A stretch of 64,000 bases of DNA from NCBI RefSeq assembly GCF_024397855.1, contig NZ_CP073343.1, positions 372,001 to 436,000 of the forward strand, written 5' to 3'. This document shows positions 8,660 through 18,873 of the stretch, piece by piece (the stretch's first letter is position 1; every line of letters starts with the position of its first letter). The notes below the pieces were generated by a model. It was not told where the DNA came from. It made no database searches and saw only the letters and a list, made by a program, of their open reading frames with translations. The translations under genes were made by a program, and so were the position numbers. The DNA is from Marinomonas rhizomae (GTDB taxonomy: Bacteria; Pseudomonadota; Gammaproteobacteria; Pseudomonadales; Marinomonadaceae).

Positions 8660-10207
8660 TTAGTTACGAATCAAGTAATCAAATGCGCCTAGAGCTGCGG
8701 TTGCGCCGCCACCCATGGAGATGATGATTTGCTTGTATGGCGTTGTGGTAACGTCGCCTGCTGCGAATACACCTGGAATAGAGGTTTCACCGTGAGCATT
8801 GACGATGATTTCACCGCGGTTACTCAGCTCCAAGGTGTCTTTTAAGAACTCGCTGTTTGGCACTAAGCCGATTTGTACGAAGATCCCCGCAACGTCAACA
8901 AGGTGTGATTCGTCGGTTAAGCGATCTGTGTATTTTAAACCAATAACGCGCTGACCATCGCCGATTACTTCGGTTGTCATAGCATTTTTGATGATAGTAA
9001 CGTTTGGTAATGAGTTGGCTTTTTTCACCAATACATCGTCGGCGCGCAAGGTGTCGGCAAATTCAAACACGGTCACGTGTTCTGTGATACCTGCCAAGTC
9101 TATTGCCGCTTCGATACCTGAGTTACCACCACCAATAACCGCGGTTCTTTTGCCTTTGAACAATGGGCCGTCACAGTGTGGGCAGTAAGCTACACCCTTG
9201 TTACGGTATTCTTGCTCGCCCGGTACGTTCATTTCTCTCCAACGTGCGCCAGTGGCTAACACAACGGATTTACTTTTTAGTATTGCACCGTTTTCCAATT
9301 CTACTTCGATGAATTCTTTCTTCTCTAGGCGAACGGCTTTTTGCAGCTTCATTAGGTCAACATCGTAATCCAATACGTGTTGTTCAAGGCCGGCGACCAA
9401 TTTCGGGCCGTCGGTGGCTTTCACAGAAATGAAGTTTTCAATCGCCATGGTGTCACTGACTTGTCCACCAAAACGTTCTGCTACAACGCCTGTGCGGATG
9501 CCTTTACGAGCGGCGTAAATGGCAGCGGCTGCGCCTGCTGGACCACCACCAACAACGAGCATATCGTACGGTGCTTTTTCTGCTAGCTCAGCAGCTTGTT
9601 TGTCCGCTGCGCCCGTGTCTACTTTGTTGATTATTTCTGCCAATGTCATGCGACCTTGGCCAAAGATTTCGCCATTTAGGTACACAGATGGCACGGCCAT
9701 GATGTTGCGTGCGTTCACTTCGTCTTGGAACAAAGAACCATCAATCATGGTCGCGGTAATGTTAGGGTTTAATACCGCCATTAAGTTAACGGCTTGCACA
9801 ACGTCTGGACAGTTGTGGCAAGAGAGGGAAATGTACACCTCAAAGTTCAATTTAGATGTTAGAGACTTAATTTGTTCTAGGGTCTCTTGTGCCGCTTTGG
9901 ATGGGTGACCACCCGCTTGTAATAGAGCCAGTACGAGAGAGGTAAACTCGTGACCCATTGGGATGCCTGCAAAACGCACACGTGCTGCTTCGCCTTTTGG
10001 CGCAATGGCCATTTGCGGCGCACGATCTTGTGAGTTTGCATCTACCGTTAGGGTAATTCTGTCGCTTTTTAGCTCGGTAATTTCGCGAGCTAAGCTAAGT
10101 AATTCTTCTGATTTTGCTGAACCGTTTGTGGACACAGTAATTTCAATCGGATTAACGATATTTTGCAGGTATGTGCCCAACTGCTGTTTTAAGTTTGCTT
10201 CTAACAT
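8660..10207 (-). CDS. ahpF: Alkyl hydroperoxide reductase subunit F
   Basis: 515 residues, the normal AhpF length. A double thioredoxin-fold N-terminal domain carries the CHNC redox pair (Cys130/Cys133). It is followed by a thioredoxin-reductase-like half with the FAD motif [17 protein letters not shown] near residue 220, a second redox pair in YCPHCDG near residue 343, the NAD(P)H motif [15 protein letters not shown], and the C-terminal [16 protein letters not shown]. It passes electrons from NADH through both disulfides to AhpC. It follows ahpC in the same direction, separated by a hairpin that may lower its expression relative to ahpC. Confidence 0.97.
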   Translation of the reverse strand: MLEANLKQQLGTYLQNIVNPIEITVSTNGSAKSEELLSLAREITELKSDRITLTVDANSQDRAPQMAIAPKGEAARVRFAGIPMGHEFTSLVLALLQAGGHPSKAAQETLEQIKSLTSKLNFEVYISLSCHNCPDVVQAVNLMAVLNPNITATMIDGSLFQDEVNARNIMAVPSVYLNGEIFGQGRMTLAEIINKVDTGAADKQAAELAEKAPYDMLVVGGGPAGAAAAIYAARKGIRTGVVAERFGGQVSDTMAIENFISVKATDGPKLVAGLEQHVLDYDVDLMKLQKAVRLEKKEFIEVELENGAILKSKSVVLATGARWREMNVPGEQEYRNKGVAYCPHCDGPLFKGKRTAVIGGGNSGIEAAIDLAGITEHVTVFEFADTLRADDVLVKKANSLPNVTIIKNAMTTEVIGDGQRVIGLKYTDRLTDESHLVDVAGIFVQIGLVPNSEFLKDTLELSNRGEIIVNAHGETSIPGVFAAGDVTTTPYKQIIISMGGGATAALGAFDYLIRN

Positions 10208-10252
10208 GATGATGAAACCTGTTTGATTGAGTGATTTACTGTGCTGAAAGTA

Positions 10253-10278
10253 AAAAGGGGTCAGGTGTGACCCCTTTT
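10253..10278 (-). terminator. Intercistronic hairpin between ahpC and ahpF
   Basis: A perfect 11-bp stem (aaaaggggtca / tgacccctttt) with a 4-base loop, flanked by T on the minus strand. It would end most transcripts after ahpC and let some continue into ahpF, as expected for a peroxidase needed in excess of its reductase. Confidence 0.75.
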
Positions 10279-10298
10279 GGGTTCTTTATTCAGTCAGT

Positions 10299-10856
10299 TT
10301 AGATTTTGCCAACTAGGTCTAGAGAAGGAGTCAATGTTTCTTCGCCTTCTTTCCATTTTGCTGGGCAAACTTCGCCTGGGTGAGCGGCTACGTATTGTGC
10401 TGCTTTTACTTTACGAAGTAGATCTTGGGCATCGCGGCCGATACCTTCAGCTGTGATTTCCATGGCTTGGATAGTGCCTTCTGGGTCAATCAAGAAAGTC
10501 GCGCGGTCTGCAAGACCTTGGCCTTCACGCATTACGCCGAAGTTGTTTGTTACGTTGCCAGCTTGATCGCCAACCATGTAGTACTGGATTTTGCCGATTG
10601 TTTCAGAGCTTGCGTGCCATGCTTTGTGAGTGAAGTGAGTGTCTGTAGAGACAGAGAATACTTCAACACCGCGAGATTGAAGTTCAGCGTAGTTGTCTGC
10701 AACATCGCCAAGTTCAGTTGGGCAAACGAAAGTGAAATCAGCTGGGTAGAAGAAGAATACGGCCCATTTTCCTAGCACGTCTTTTTCAGAAATTTCTACG
10801 AATTCGCCGTTTTTAAAAGCCGTTGCATTGAATGGTTTGATTTGAGTGTTGATCAT
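10299..10856 (-). CDS. ahpC: Alkyl hydroperoxide reductase subunit C (2-Cys peroxiredoxin)
   Basis: 185 residues, typical of AhpC. The peroxidatic cysteine lies in [12 protein letters not shown] (Cys45) and the resolving cysteine in GEVCPAKW near residue 165. The protein reduces hydrogen peroxide, alkyl peroxides and peroxynitrite in the cytosol and is recycled by AhpF, encoded next. A strong ribosome site (AGGAGAAAC) precedes the ATG. OxyR control is usual for this operon in gammaproteobacteria, but I could not define a convincing OxyR site. Confidence 0.97.
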   Translation of the reverse strand: MINTQIKPFNATAFKNGEFVEISEKDVLGKWAVFFFYPADFTFVCPTELGDVADNYAELQSRGVEVFSVSTDTHFTHKAWHASSETIGKIQYYMVGDQAGNVTNNFGVMREGQGLADRATFLIDPEGTIQAMEITAEGIGRDAQDLLRKVKAAQYVAAHPGEVCPAKWKEGEETLTPSLDLVGKI

Positions 10857-10963
10857 TGTGTTTCTCCTAATGTGTGTTTGAGTGCGTTACCAACAGGACA
10901 CATATTAGGGAAAATGTTGTGATAGTAAAAATTGTTATTAACTAAAGTTGTGATTGATAAAAG

Positions 10964-12043
10964 CTATTTAACGATTATGTCTTCTTCTTTGTCTGGGTGT
11001 TGTTGTCGGATCGACAAAATCTGGGGGGTTAGATTGTTAAGTAGAGGAACCAGGTTTGGGTCAAAATGACTGCCCGCACTGTCTTTAATATAGGTAAGAG
11101 ACGCCTCTAAACTCCATGCTTCTTTATAAGGGCGTTTTGACATCAGCGCATCGAGCACATCTGCAATGGCGACAATACGACCCTCTAATGGTATTTCTTC
11201 ACCTTTTAAGCCATTCGGGTAGCCACTACCATCCCATTTTTCATGATGGGTAAGGGCAATGGTTTTTGCGATTTGCAGCATTGGATCGTCGTCTTCAGCA
11301 AATATTTCGCCACCATAAACCGTATGAAGTTTCATCTTTTCCCATTCTTCTGGTGTGAGCTTGCCTGGTTTTAAAAGAATGGCGTCAGAGATGCCTATTT
11401 TTCCTACATCATGCATTGGGGCGGCTTGAAAAATCCGGTTTATCCACTCTTCATTGCCGCCATATTCTTGTGCAATCATGCGTGCATAGTGACTCATGCG
11501 AATAACATGAGCGCCAGTTTCATTGTCTTTGAACTCTACCGCACGACCAAGATGATGAATAATGCGGAGCTGGCTGGCTTGCAGTGCTTTGGTACGCTCG
11601 TCTACTTTTTTCTGTAATTGTCTGTTTTGATCATATAAAGCGAGGTGTGTACGGACTCTGGCACGAACGATAGGTGGGCTGATGGGTTTGATAATGTAGT
11701 CTACGGCACCTAAGGAGAACCCTCTCTCTTCATCTTTGATGTCGTGTTTGGCCGTCACAAAAATAACTGGAATATTGGCTGTTACAGGATTGGCTTTTAA
11801 TTGTGTGCAGACATCATAGCCATCCATTTCAGGCATCATAACGTCTAGCAGTATAAGGTCTGGACGTGGTGATAAAGCCGCAATAGCCAAGGCTTTCATA
11901 CCATTTAAAGCGACTTTAACTGTGTACTCATCAGATAAGGACGCAACTAAAACGTCAATGTTTTCTGGCGTATCGTCAACGATCAGGATAGTCGGTCTCT
12001 CTAGTGGTTGTGTCGTATTAGATTGCTCAAACGTCTTCATCAT
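10964..12043 (-). CDS. Response regulator with HD-GYP c-di-GMP phosphodiesterase output
   Basis: 359 residues. An N-terminal receiver domain has its phospho-acceptor aspartate in LILLDVMMPEMDGYD near residue 66. The HD-GYP domain has MHDVGKIG near residue 211 and HHEKWDGSGYPNG near residue 270. Both the HD dyad and the GYP motif are intact, so it should hydrolyse c-di-GMP when phosphorylated. It starts 5 bases after the stop of the hybrid kinase gene and is very likely its partner. The three-gene operon starts with the periplasmic binding protein at 17116. Confidence 0.94.
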   Translation of the reverse strand: MMKTFEQSNTTQPLERPTILIVDDTPENIDVLVASLSDEYTVKVALNGMKALAIAALSPRPDLILLDVMMPEMDGYDVCTQLKANPVTANIPVIFVTAKHDIKDEERGFSLGAVDYIIKPISPPIVRARVRTHLALYDQNRQLQKKVDERTKALQASQLRIIHHLGRAVEFKDNETGAHVIRMSHYARMIAQEYGGNEEWINRIFQAAPMHDVGKIGISDAILLKPGKLTPEEWEKMKLHTVYGGEIFAEDDDPMLQIAKTIALTHHEKWDGSGYPNGLKGEEIPLEGRIVAIADVLDALMSKRPYKEAWSLEASLTYIKDSAGSHFDPNLVPLLNNLTPQILSIRQQHPDKEEDIIVK

Positions 12044-12048
12044 GATGT

Positions 12049-15000
12049 CTACTTCTCAGAGTCTTCTAAATGTTCGATAAGCATAGTTAAGTGTTTTGCT
12101 GCCAGTTCAAAGTCGTAAAGTTTTAAGGCTGCGACGACTTTTGCCATCATGGCATAAGCCTCTTTGCTGGCGATATTTGGAAGCAAATTTTGTGCTAGAT
12201 AAAGTGCTTCCACCACATTTTTATCGATATAAGTGGTTAATTTTTCAATATTCTTTTTAAATTCGTCTTGGTTCATTGACTGTGATGCTGTGGTTTCTTT
12301 TTCTACAGCATGGCTATAAATCGTATGCCACGCTCTAAGATCATTTAGGACAATAGTTAAATCCTGTTCTACAGATAACAGTATAGGCGTTATATTGACA
12401 TTAGCCTCTTCTAAAGCGTTTTCCAATTGGCCGGCCGATGTTGCTAGTTCGATCATACCTAAGGTCGCGGCGGTTCCTTTTAGTGTATGCGCTAATCTAT
12501 TGGCTAATACAAGATCACCCTGCTTTATGGCCGCGTTACATTCATCGATGAAGGACGTATGTGTTTCCAGAAAACGTGTTAACAGCCGAGTATAAAGTGG
12601 TTTAGTTAGTGTTCTTGCTAAACCTAATTCTGCGTCTATGTGCATGCTATCTGGTAGCTCTGCAGTATCTGTATTATCTGGTGATGTAGATACTAATCCT
12701 GCGCGAGTGTTATTAATGTTGGGTTTGATCCAGGTGCGCAAGGTATTAAACATGGTGTCAAAATGGATAGGTTTAGCGATGTGATCATTCATACCAGAAG
12801 TTTTGGCGTATTTAATGTCTTCTGCCATTACGTTGGCCGTCATGGCGATAATTGGAATGTCTTTGTACTCTGGCATCGTGCGAATTTTTTGGGTTGCTGT
12901 GTAACCGTCCATTACCGGCATTTGGCAGTCCATTAAAATACAATCAAAGTGATCGGATCCTAGTAAGTCAATCGCTTCTTGTCCGTTTGTTGCAGAGGTA
13001 AATTGAATGCCGCTACGTGATAGTAATTCTTCGGCCAATTCGCGGTTGATTTCATTGTCCTCAACCAGCAATACATTGACTCCTGCAAGCTCGTAAGAAA
13101 ATACGATGTCATTACTGTCATTACTGTCGTTGCTATTGCCAATAAGCGAGACAGATTGGGGACCGCACAACTGTATAATCTGATCGAATAGACTGGATGT
13201 TGTGACGGGTTTGGTTAAATAGGCTGAAATCGGTAGCTCTTCGCCAGCTTTGCGGGCTTCCTCTTGTCTATATGCCGTCACCATTATAATAGTGATAGGG
13301 GTGGTGTCTTGGGTCTGCTCAAGAATAGCTTTGCAGGTGTCTATACCATCCAGTTCCGGCATTCTCCAATCAATCAACATTAACGGGTAAGGCTGAGATT
13401 TTGCTTTAAGTGACGCTATGTACTGAACCGCTTCGTGGCCACTGCTACAGGTATGGCAGACAAGGCCAAGCGCTTCTACACTGGCTTTTAAAACCTCTCT
13501 GGCCGTGTCATTGTCATCGACAATCATTACTTGGCTTAAATTAGTATGTCTGTTTAATGCATATTGAGAAGCGACATTTTCTGTGGATTGGAATCCCACG
13601 GTAAAGTGAAAGGTGCTGCCTTTATTGTCTTCACTTTCGACCCAGATATCGCCGCCCATCAATTGAATCAGTCGTTTTGATATGGCAAGACCAAGGCCTG
13701 TGCCACCAAAGCGTCGAGTGGTTGAAGTATCGGCTTGAGAAAAGGATTTGAATAGGTTGTTTTGTTTGTCTTTGCTGATGCCTATACCGGTATCTTGAAC
13801 CGAGAAGTGGATCAAGTTTTCTTGCTGATCTTGTTTTGAACAGGTGGCGCGGATGATAATTTCACCCTGTTTAGTAAATTTAACCGCATTATTGCCGAGA
13901 TTAAGCAGGATTTGGCGAAGTCTAGTTGGATCTCCGACGACTTGTTGAGGGACGTTTGCGTCAATGTCTATGATCAGTTCTAGGCCTTTCTCCTCTACTT
14001 TAAGTTCAAGTACGTGCGCTACCTTGTGGATAAGGCTAGGCAGGATAAATGGCACACTCTCAATGTCCATTTTGCGCGCTTCAATTTTTGAAAAGTCCAA
14101 AATGTCATTGATAATATTGAGAAGCGATTCGGCTGAATGACTGACTTTTTCGATATAACCGCGCTGTTTGTCATTTAAGGAGGTTTGAAGAGCCAAAGAA
14201 GACATGCCAATGATGGAATTCATAGGGGTACGAATTTCATGACTCATATTGGCAAGGAATTCGCTTTTTGCCTGGTTGGCGTCCTCTGCTGCTTCTTTTG
14301 CTGTTTGCAACTCTTTGGTTTGCAAGGCAATGTCGTTTTCTAGTTTTTCTTTATATTGTGCGAGTGACTGTTGTGAGATGAACTTTTCAGTCACGTCACG
14401 CCAAGAGATAATAGTGGCGGGGCGATCATTAAATGAAATCGATAGAATGGTCATGTCGGCATGAATTAGCTCACCATCTGAACCTTTGAAAACCCACTCG
14501 GTCCTGGTATTTCCATACAAGGAAACTTGTCTTAAATGACTGTTTAAACTGGATGAGGAAAGCGCGCCGTCGGCCTGTTTATAGGGGGATATATCGCCTA
14601 TTTGTTTGCCTAACAAGGCGTCTTTTTCAGAGTATTTGAGTGTTTGAACTGCCGCGTTATTACACTCTACCATTTTGTGATCCATCAAAATCCAGACTGG
14701 ATCGGGAGTAAATTCAAACATAGAGCGAAAACGTTCTTCGCTTTCGATAAAACTGGAAAGTTGTCGAGTGACTCGACGAGAAATAGCCCAGGCTAATAGT
14801 AATAATATAGTGATGGAAATGCCGCTGATCCAAAGAATGCGGGTTTTCACTTCCGTTAGTTGGTTTTCAATCTTTTGGTCTAGATTTTTTGAATTAAGTT
14901 GAACAAATTCACCAATTTGATCCATTAACCTTGGTAACGGAGAAAAGGTTTTTTCCAATAAACTGATGAGCTTAATTTGTTCTTCCCCAAGAGTAATATG

Positions 15001-15918
15001 CTCGGTCCGTTCTTGGAAAAACCCTTTAGTTCCTAGCTTGATGACTTGTTCTGTATTATCAAAAAAGTAGCCCTCGCCAAAAAGCGTGCTGCCAAGGGCG
15101 TTTCTTTCCTGTTGTAACCTTTCTGCTGTTTCTGGATGTACCTTAGCGGATTCAGCGATGACGTAATCTAAGCGATCCAGCGATGACTTAATTTGATTGT
15201 CTTTGAGATCCGTGATGACACTTAATGAATTGGAAGCGATCATCACATTTAGTGAAACCTCTAAGGTATTAATGTCTTCCATGGCGGTATTTAGCGCAGA
15301 CTCAAGGCGCGACAGGCGCAGTTTCAAATACGCTTTAGCAAGGTCATCTCTTTTCTCGTAAGGGGCGGTGTTGTATTGATAGATAAGGAAGTTTTCTTGT
15401 AAACGATTGTTGCCTGTCATGCGATAGGTAAGGCGTTTTAATTGTTGTAGTTGATTTAGTGCTTTACTTTTTAAATTGAGTTCTATTTCATCCAAATCAT
15501 GCTTTGCGTTGCGAATGTGCCAGTCAGTTATTTGCTTGGCTGTGGCTAGTATATTTGGCCCTTGTTCTGCTAATTCAGAACTGATTTGTTGTGTTTCTGC
15601 ATCGTTAGACTCGGTTTCAAGCGTCGCAACCGCACGATAATATAAACTAAGATTGTATTGGTTACTGACGGTAGGGACTACACCCTCTAGCAACACTTGG
15701 CGAAGCTGGTCGCGGTAAGTAGGGACGATTGCTCTTAGCTCTGCGGAGGCATCTAAGAGTTTCGTTTGCTGACTTCTTAGACCCTGTCTTTGTGCTGTGA
15801 GCTCTTGCAAGGTGATGGTTAATATTACTGCGCCTATGATGGACGATATCAAAGCGACGAATGCTAATAACCACACTAGGGGAGATATGGATAAGTGATG
15901 TCGATCTAATGTCATCAT
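12049..15918 (-). CDS. Hybrid sensor histidine kinase (PAS-HisKA-HATPase-REC-REC-HPt)
   Basis: 1289 residues. Transmembrane helix 1 is near residues 13-35 and helix 2 near 353-375, enclosing a mostly helical periplasmic domain of about 310 residues. Then follow a PAS domain (about 390-500), HisKA with [11 protein letters not shown] (His about 559), HATPase with NLGNNAVKF, and receiver 1 (Asp in [11 protein letters not shown], about 848). Receiver 2 has its Asp in [11 protein letters not shown] (about 994), and the HPt has its His in [13 protein letters not shown] (about 1143). The architecture resembles BarA, EvgS and TorS. The periplasmic binding protein encoded upstream may present a ligand to the sensor domain, and the HD-GYP regulator downstream is the likely output. 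Confidence 0.94.
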   Translation of the reverse strand: MMTLDRHHLSISPLVWLLAFVALISSIIGAVILTITLQELTAQRQGLRSQQTKLLDASAELRAIVPTYRDQLRQVLLEGVVPTVSNQYNLSLYYRAVATLETESNDAETQQISSELAEQGPNILATAKQITDWHIRNAKHDLDEIELNLKSKALNQLQQLKRLTYRMTGNNRLQENFLIYQYNTAPYEKRDDLAKAYLKLRLSRLESALNTAMEDINTLEVSLNVMIASNSLSVITDLKDNQIKSSLDRLDYVIAESAKVHPETAERLQQERNALGSTLFGEGYFFDNTEQVIKLGTKGFFQERTEHITLGEEQIKLISLLEKTFSPLPRLMDQIGEFVQLNSKNLDQKIENQLTEVKTRILWISGISITILLLLAWAISRRVTRQLSSFIESEERFRSMFEFTPDPVWILMDHKMVECNNAAVQTLKYSEKDALLGKQIGDISPYKQADGALSSSSLNSHLRQVSLYGNTRTEWVFKGSDGELIHADMTILSISFNDRPATIISWRDVTEKFISQQSLAQYKEKLENDIALQTKELQTAKEAAEDANQAKSEFLANMSHEIRTPMNSIIGMSSLALQTSLNDKQRGYIEKVSHSAESLLNIINDILDFSKIEARKMDIESVPFILPSLIHKVAHVLELKVEEKGLELIIDIDANVPQQVVGDPTRLRQILLNLGNNAVKFTKQGEIIIRATCSKQDQQENLIHFSVQDTGIGISKDKQNNLFKSFSQADTSTTRRFGGTGLGLAISKRLIQLMGGDIWVESEDNKGSTFHFTVGFQSTENVASQYALNRHTNLSQVMIVDDNDTAREVLKASVEALGLVCHTCSSGHEAVQYIASLKAKSQPYPLMLIDWRMPELDGIDTCKAILEQTQDTTPITIIMVTAYRQEEARKAGEELPISAYLTKPVTTSSLFDQIIQLCGPQSVSLIGNSNDSNDSNDIVFSYELAGVNVLLVEDNEINRELAEELLSRSGIQFTSATNGQEAIDLLGSDHFDCILMDCQMPVMDGYTATQKIRTMPEYKDIPIIAMTANVMAEDIKYAKTSGMNDHIAKPIHFDTMFNTLRTWIKPNINNTRAGLVSTSPDNTDTAELPDSMHIDAELGLARTLTKPLYTRLLTRFLETHTSFIDECNAAIKQGDLVLANRLAHTLKGTAATLGMIELATSAGQLENALEEANVNITPILLSVEQDLTIVLNDLRAWHTIYSHAVEKETTASQSMNQDEFKKNIEKLTTYIDKNVVEALYLAQNLLPNIASKEAYAMMAKVVAALKLYDFELAAKHLTMLIEHLEDSEK
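13108..13134 (-). repeat. Three 9-bp tandem repeats in the receiver linker of the hybrid kinase
   Basis: Two identical 9-bp units (gtcattact on the plus strand) and a third with two changes encode Ser-Asn-Asp three times, in the linker between receiver 1 and receiver 2. The array is in frame, so slippage would change linker length without a frameshift. Confidence 0.8.
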
Positions 15919-15955
15919 GATAAGAATCTACTAAGTCTCTCGTTTTAGTGGTGGG

Positions 15956-17116
15956 TTACTGTATGTCAGCATAAGACAACTCTTTTAATACACCATTGTG
16001 GATAAGTTGTATCCAAATATGTCTCTTATTTGGGTTTAGCACAGCAAGTTCGTTTTGTTCTTGAGAATCATGATAACTCTTCGCGAGTTGTTTTAAGCTA
16101 TCTTCAATCTCTTGGCTGGTAGGCACGTTTTTGAGTGGCAAAAGCGCTTGCCCTACAATGAGTGCATTAATGTAACCTTCAAGTTGCATGGTTGTTGGTG
16201 GTGTAGCGTCGCCAAATCGTGCCATATCTTCTTTTAATTGTTTGATAATAGGAGCTTGAGAATTAATAAGCGAAGGTGTGGTTTGCGTGATTAATACTTT
16301 CGCCTTGGTGTCGCTAATGTGCGTTTGTAAAGCCTCTAGCCCTGTAAATGAAAAAGCGGAAAACACCGGCGAGATACCAAAGTCTTCAAGTCGCTTGATG
16401 AAGTTCGCGCTGGTGTTGTAGGTGCTGACCATAATAATGGCTTTTGGTGTGGGGAAAACGCCTAATACATCGGCAACAGAATGGCTGACTTCATCACTAT
16501 TTCGCTGATGCCTAATCTGAAGTATTGATGCTGAGTCTTTTAGACCTGCGTCCGTTAGTGCTTCTATTACGCTTGCTAATCCTGCGTCTCCGTAGCTGTC
16601 TTTTTGTGCAAAAATAGCTACTTCATCCGGTCTTATCCCCAAGTCGTTCACTAGAATGTTCACTAAATAGTAGGCTTCTTCTGTATAGCTTGCCCGAGTG
16701 TTAAAAATAAAGGGAGAAGATCTCTCTGTTCGCATAGATTGCGCACCAGTGAGCGGAGATATAAGTGGTATATCGTATTTGGATAAAACACTAAGAGATG
16801 CAAGGTTCGTCGGTGTACCAACGCTACCTAACATGGCCTTTACCCCATAATCATTAATGAGAGTGGATACTTGGGAGGGGGTTCTACTAGGCTCATAACC
16901 GTCATCTAAGGGGACTAAAGATAGCTGGTAGTTGAGTTTTTTACTGTCATTGATTCGTTTAAAGCCTAACTCGATACCTCGTACGATTTGAGTGCCCATA
17001 AAAGTGTTTGGGCCAGTTAGGGGGCCAGTAAAGCCGAAGCGTAATTCCGCTGAATACGCTTTTCCACCTAATATAAAAAGGCACAGAGCTAGACAAGCAA
17101 TGACTTTCAATCTCAT
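15956..17116 (-). CDS. Periplasmic substrate-binding protein (branched-chain amino acid/ANF type), likely a sensor subunit
   Basis: 386 residues from the ATG at 17116, which gives a clean signal peptide (KVIACLALCLFILGGKAYSA); the longer frame would need a TTG start and lacks a ribosome site. The mature protein has the Peripla_BP_6 pattern: LRFGFTGPLTGPNTFMG at the N-terminus, VKAMLGSVGTPTNLA, VAIFAQKDSYGDAG, and later VFSAFSFTGLEAL. There are no permease or ATPase genes nearby. Instead it is 37 bases before a hybrid kinase gene. This arrangement suggests a sensing role like LuxP or TorT rather than transport. The ligand is unknown. Confidence 0.88.
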   Translation of the reverse strand: MRLKVIACLALCLFILGGKAYSAELRFGFTGPLTGPNTFMGTQIVRGIELGFKRINDSKKLNYQLSLVPLDDGYEPSRTPSQVSTLINDYGVKAMLGSVGTPTNLASLSVLSKYDIPLISPLTGAQSMRTERSSPFIFNTRASYTEEAYYLVNILVNDLGIRPDEVAIFAQKDSYGDAGLASVIEALTDAGLKDSASILQIRHQRNSDEVSHSVADVLGVFPTPKAIIMVSTYNTSANFIKRLEDFGISPVFSAFSFTGLEALQTHISDTKAKVLITQTTPSLINSQAPIIKQLKEDMARFGDATPPTTMQLEGYINALIVGQALLPLKNVPTSQEIEDSLKQLAKSYHDSQEQNELAVLNPNKRHIWIQLIHNGVLKELSYADIQ

Positions 17117-17215
17117 AAATAGATGCAATCCCGTCGATACTAAAGGCAAAAACCTCAATATATCAGTCTAAGACAAAAACACAGGAATGGAATGAAAGTT
17201 TGGTAAGTAAATGTC

Positions 17216-17235
17216 AAAGCTGGTTACCCAGCTTT
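17216..17235 (-). terminator. Hairpin after pxpC
   Basis: An 8-bp stem (aaagctgg / ccagcttt) with a 4-base loop lies about 18 bases past the pxpC stop. No clear T run follows, so it may be a weak terminator or an RNA end-stabiliser. Confidence 0.45.
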
Positions 17236-17252
17236 ACCTTGATGAGATGGTG

Positions 17253-18176
17253 TCAACGCCACTGAGCGAGTCGAGCCATTTGTAAATGACGTTCTTGCTC
17301 CGCTTGGTCAACGGTGATCGGCGTAAACTGAATAATATCCCCCGGCTTTTGCTGGGCGAGAATGCTACCGCCAACACGTGTCACACAGCCCATTTTTGGG
17401 TAGCCGCCGATGGTTTGTCGGTCTTGCAGCAAGACAATTGGTTGGCCGTCTTTGGGTACTTGGATTGCGCCATAGGCGATACCTTCAGAAATAATGCCTT
17501 TTAAGTCGCTGTGAACTTCTTGCCCTTCCAAGCGGTAACCCATGCGGTCTGAGTTTGACGATACTGTGTAATCGCTAGAGAAAAAATTTGCCCGTTCCAA
17601 AGAGGAAAAAGACTGGTATTGATAACCTAAAATCACTGGGATTTCTCTGTCGCCATAATTGGGAATCGCTAAGCGTGGCACCGATCTTTGCTGATGATCA
17701 GAGTCAGCTTGATACGCTAACATATCGCCTTTTTTTAGCTTGTCACCTTTGCCCGTTAAACCGCCAATTTTTTCACGCATTACCGTGGCAACGCTACCTA
17801 GCGTTGGATCACAAAGAAAACCGCCTTTCACCGCAAGATAAGCACGCAAGCCCCAAATAGGCTGGTGGAAGGCTAAGATATCGCCTTTTTTAATGGCGTA
17901 AGTTTGCCAAGGCGTGATGCTTCTATCGTTTAGTGTTGCTCCAAGGTCCGCGCCAGTAATGGCGATGCTAGTGTTGGCTTGTGCTTCCAGAGTGAGCATG
18001 CCAAAGGTAATTTCGACTTGTGGGCTATTGTCATGGTTATCGAGCAAAGCATTGCCCCAACGAAAGGCAACTTCGTCCATCGGCCCACCCGTGGTTAACC
18101 CAATAGACTGATGGCCGTGACGACCCAAATCTTGAACCAGTGCCAATAAACCGGGTTTAATTACTTTAAAAGCCAT
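17253..18176 (-). CDS. pxpC: 5-oxoprolinase subunit C (biotin-dependent carboxyltransferase-like, KipA family)
   Basis: 307 residues. The KipA/PxpC fold is marked by KVIKPGLLALVQDLGRHG at the N-terminus, GPMDEVAFRWGN, ITGADLGATLN, SDRMGYRLEG and the C-terminal LLQDRQTIGGYPKMG. Together with PxpA and PxpB it forms the prokaryotic ATP-dependent 5-oxoprolinase, which opens 5-oxo-L-proline to glutamate. I chose ATG 18176 because a perfect AGGAGGTC site lies 6 bases before it. This start overlaps the end of pxpB by 11 bases, consistent with translational coupling. Confidence 0.93.
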   Translation of the reverse strand: MAFKVIKPGLLALVQDLGRHGHQSIGLTTGGPMDEVAFRWGNALLDNHDNSPQVEITFGMLTLEAQANTSIAITGADLGATLNDRSITPWQTYAIKKGDILAFHQPIWGLRAYLAVKGGFLCDPTLGSVATVMREKIGGLTGKGDKLKKGDMLAYQADSDHQQRSVPRLAIPNYGDREIPVILGYQYQSFSSLERANFFSSDYTVSSNSDRMGYRLEGQEVHSDLKGIISEGIAYGAIQVPKDGQPIVLLQDRQTIGGYPKMGCVTRVGGSILAQQKPGDIIQFTPITVDQAEQERHLQMARLAQWR

Positions 18177-18870
18177 CGAGCTGACCTCCTTGTACCAAGA
18201 ACTCATCTCGAGAAATCGGCTCGAATCGAACCGAGTCCCCCATGGCGATCAGTGCGAGATTTTCACTTCCCCAATCAATTAAATTGACAGGCGTTCGGCC
18301 AATAATTTGCCAACCACCCGGCGTAACACTGGGATAAACTGCGGTTTGATTTTCTGCCAATGCCACACTACCAACCGGTACTTTTAGGCGTGGAGTGGTT
18401 TTTCTTGGAACATGAAGTTCATCGGGCGTATTCCCCAAAAAAGCAAACCCCGGCGTAAACCCAATGGCATAGGCGCGATAGGTTGTTTCACTATGACGCT
18501 GAATTATTTCGCTGATGCTCAAATGACAGTGCTTGGCAACGTCTTCGATATCAGGCCCGACTTCTTTACCGTAATAAACAGGAATCACCACTTCGCGCTG
18601 ATCTTTGACTGAAAAGTCATTAGGATCAATGGCTTCTATGGTCTGGCGAATGGTTTTAAAAATAGCAAAGCGGTCATAATGGTCGTCATCAAACACCACC
18701 AATAGGGTGGTGTAGGATGGCACCAAATCAACAATGCCTTCTAGTTTTACTAAGTATTGTGTTACTTGAGCAATGTAGTTGGACGTAGCTTCGCTAATCA
18801 CCCGACTAAAGGTTAATAAGCAGGCCTGATTACTGACCATTTCTATATTTGGAAGATTTTCACCGCTCAT
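18166..18870 (-). CDS. pxpB: 5-oxoprolinase subunit B (KipI family)
   Basis: 234 residues with the KipI/PxpB pattern: VDLVPSYTTLLVVFD, VVIPVYYG, YRAYAIGFTPGFAFLG, PRLKVPVGSVALAENQTAVYP and PGGWQIIGRTP. The protein acts with PxpC in the 5-oxoprolinase complex. KipI in Bacillus was first described as a kinase inhibitor, but the pxpA-B-C order here argues for the metabolic role. It starts 3 bases after the pxpA stop codon. Confidence 0.93.
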   Translation of the reverse strand: MSGENLPNIEMVSNQACLLTFSRVISEATSNYIAQVTQYLVKLEGIVDLVPSYTTLLVVFDDDHYDRFAIFKTIRQTIEAIDPNDFSVKDQREVVIPVYYGKEVGPDIEDVAKHCHLSISEIIQRHSETTYRAYAIGFTPGFAFLGNTPDELHVPRKTTPRLKVPVGSVALAENQTAVYPSVTPGGWQIIGRTPVNLIDWGSENLALIAMGDSVRFEPISRDEFLVQGGQLDGF

Positions 18871-18873
18871 GAT

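Noticed and set aside
9519..9908. 129-codon plus-strand frame
   Set aside because: It is antisense to ahpF, which has a full set of family motifs.
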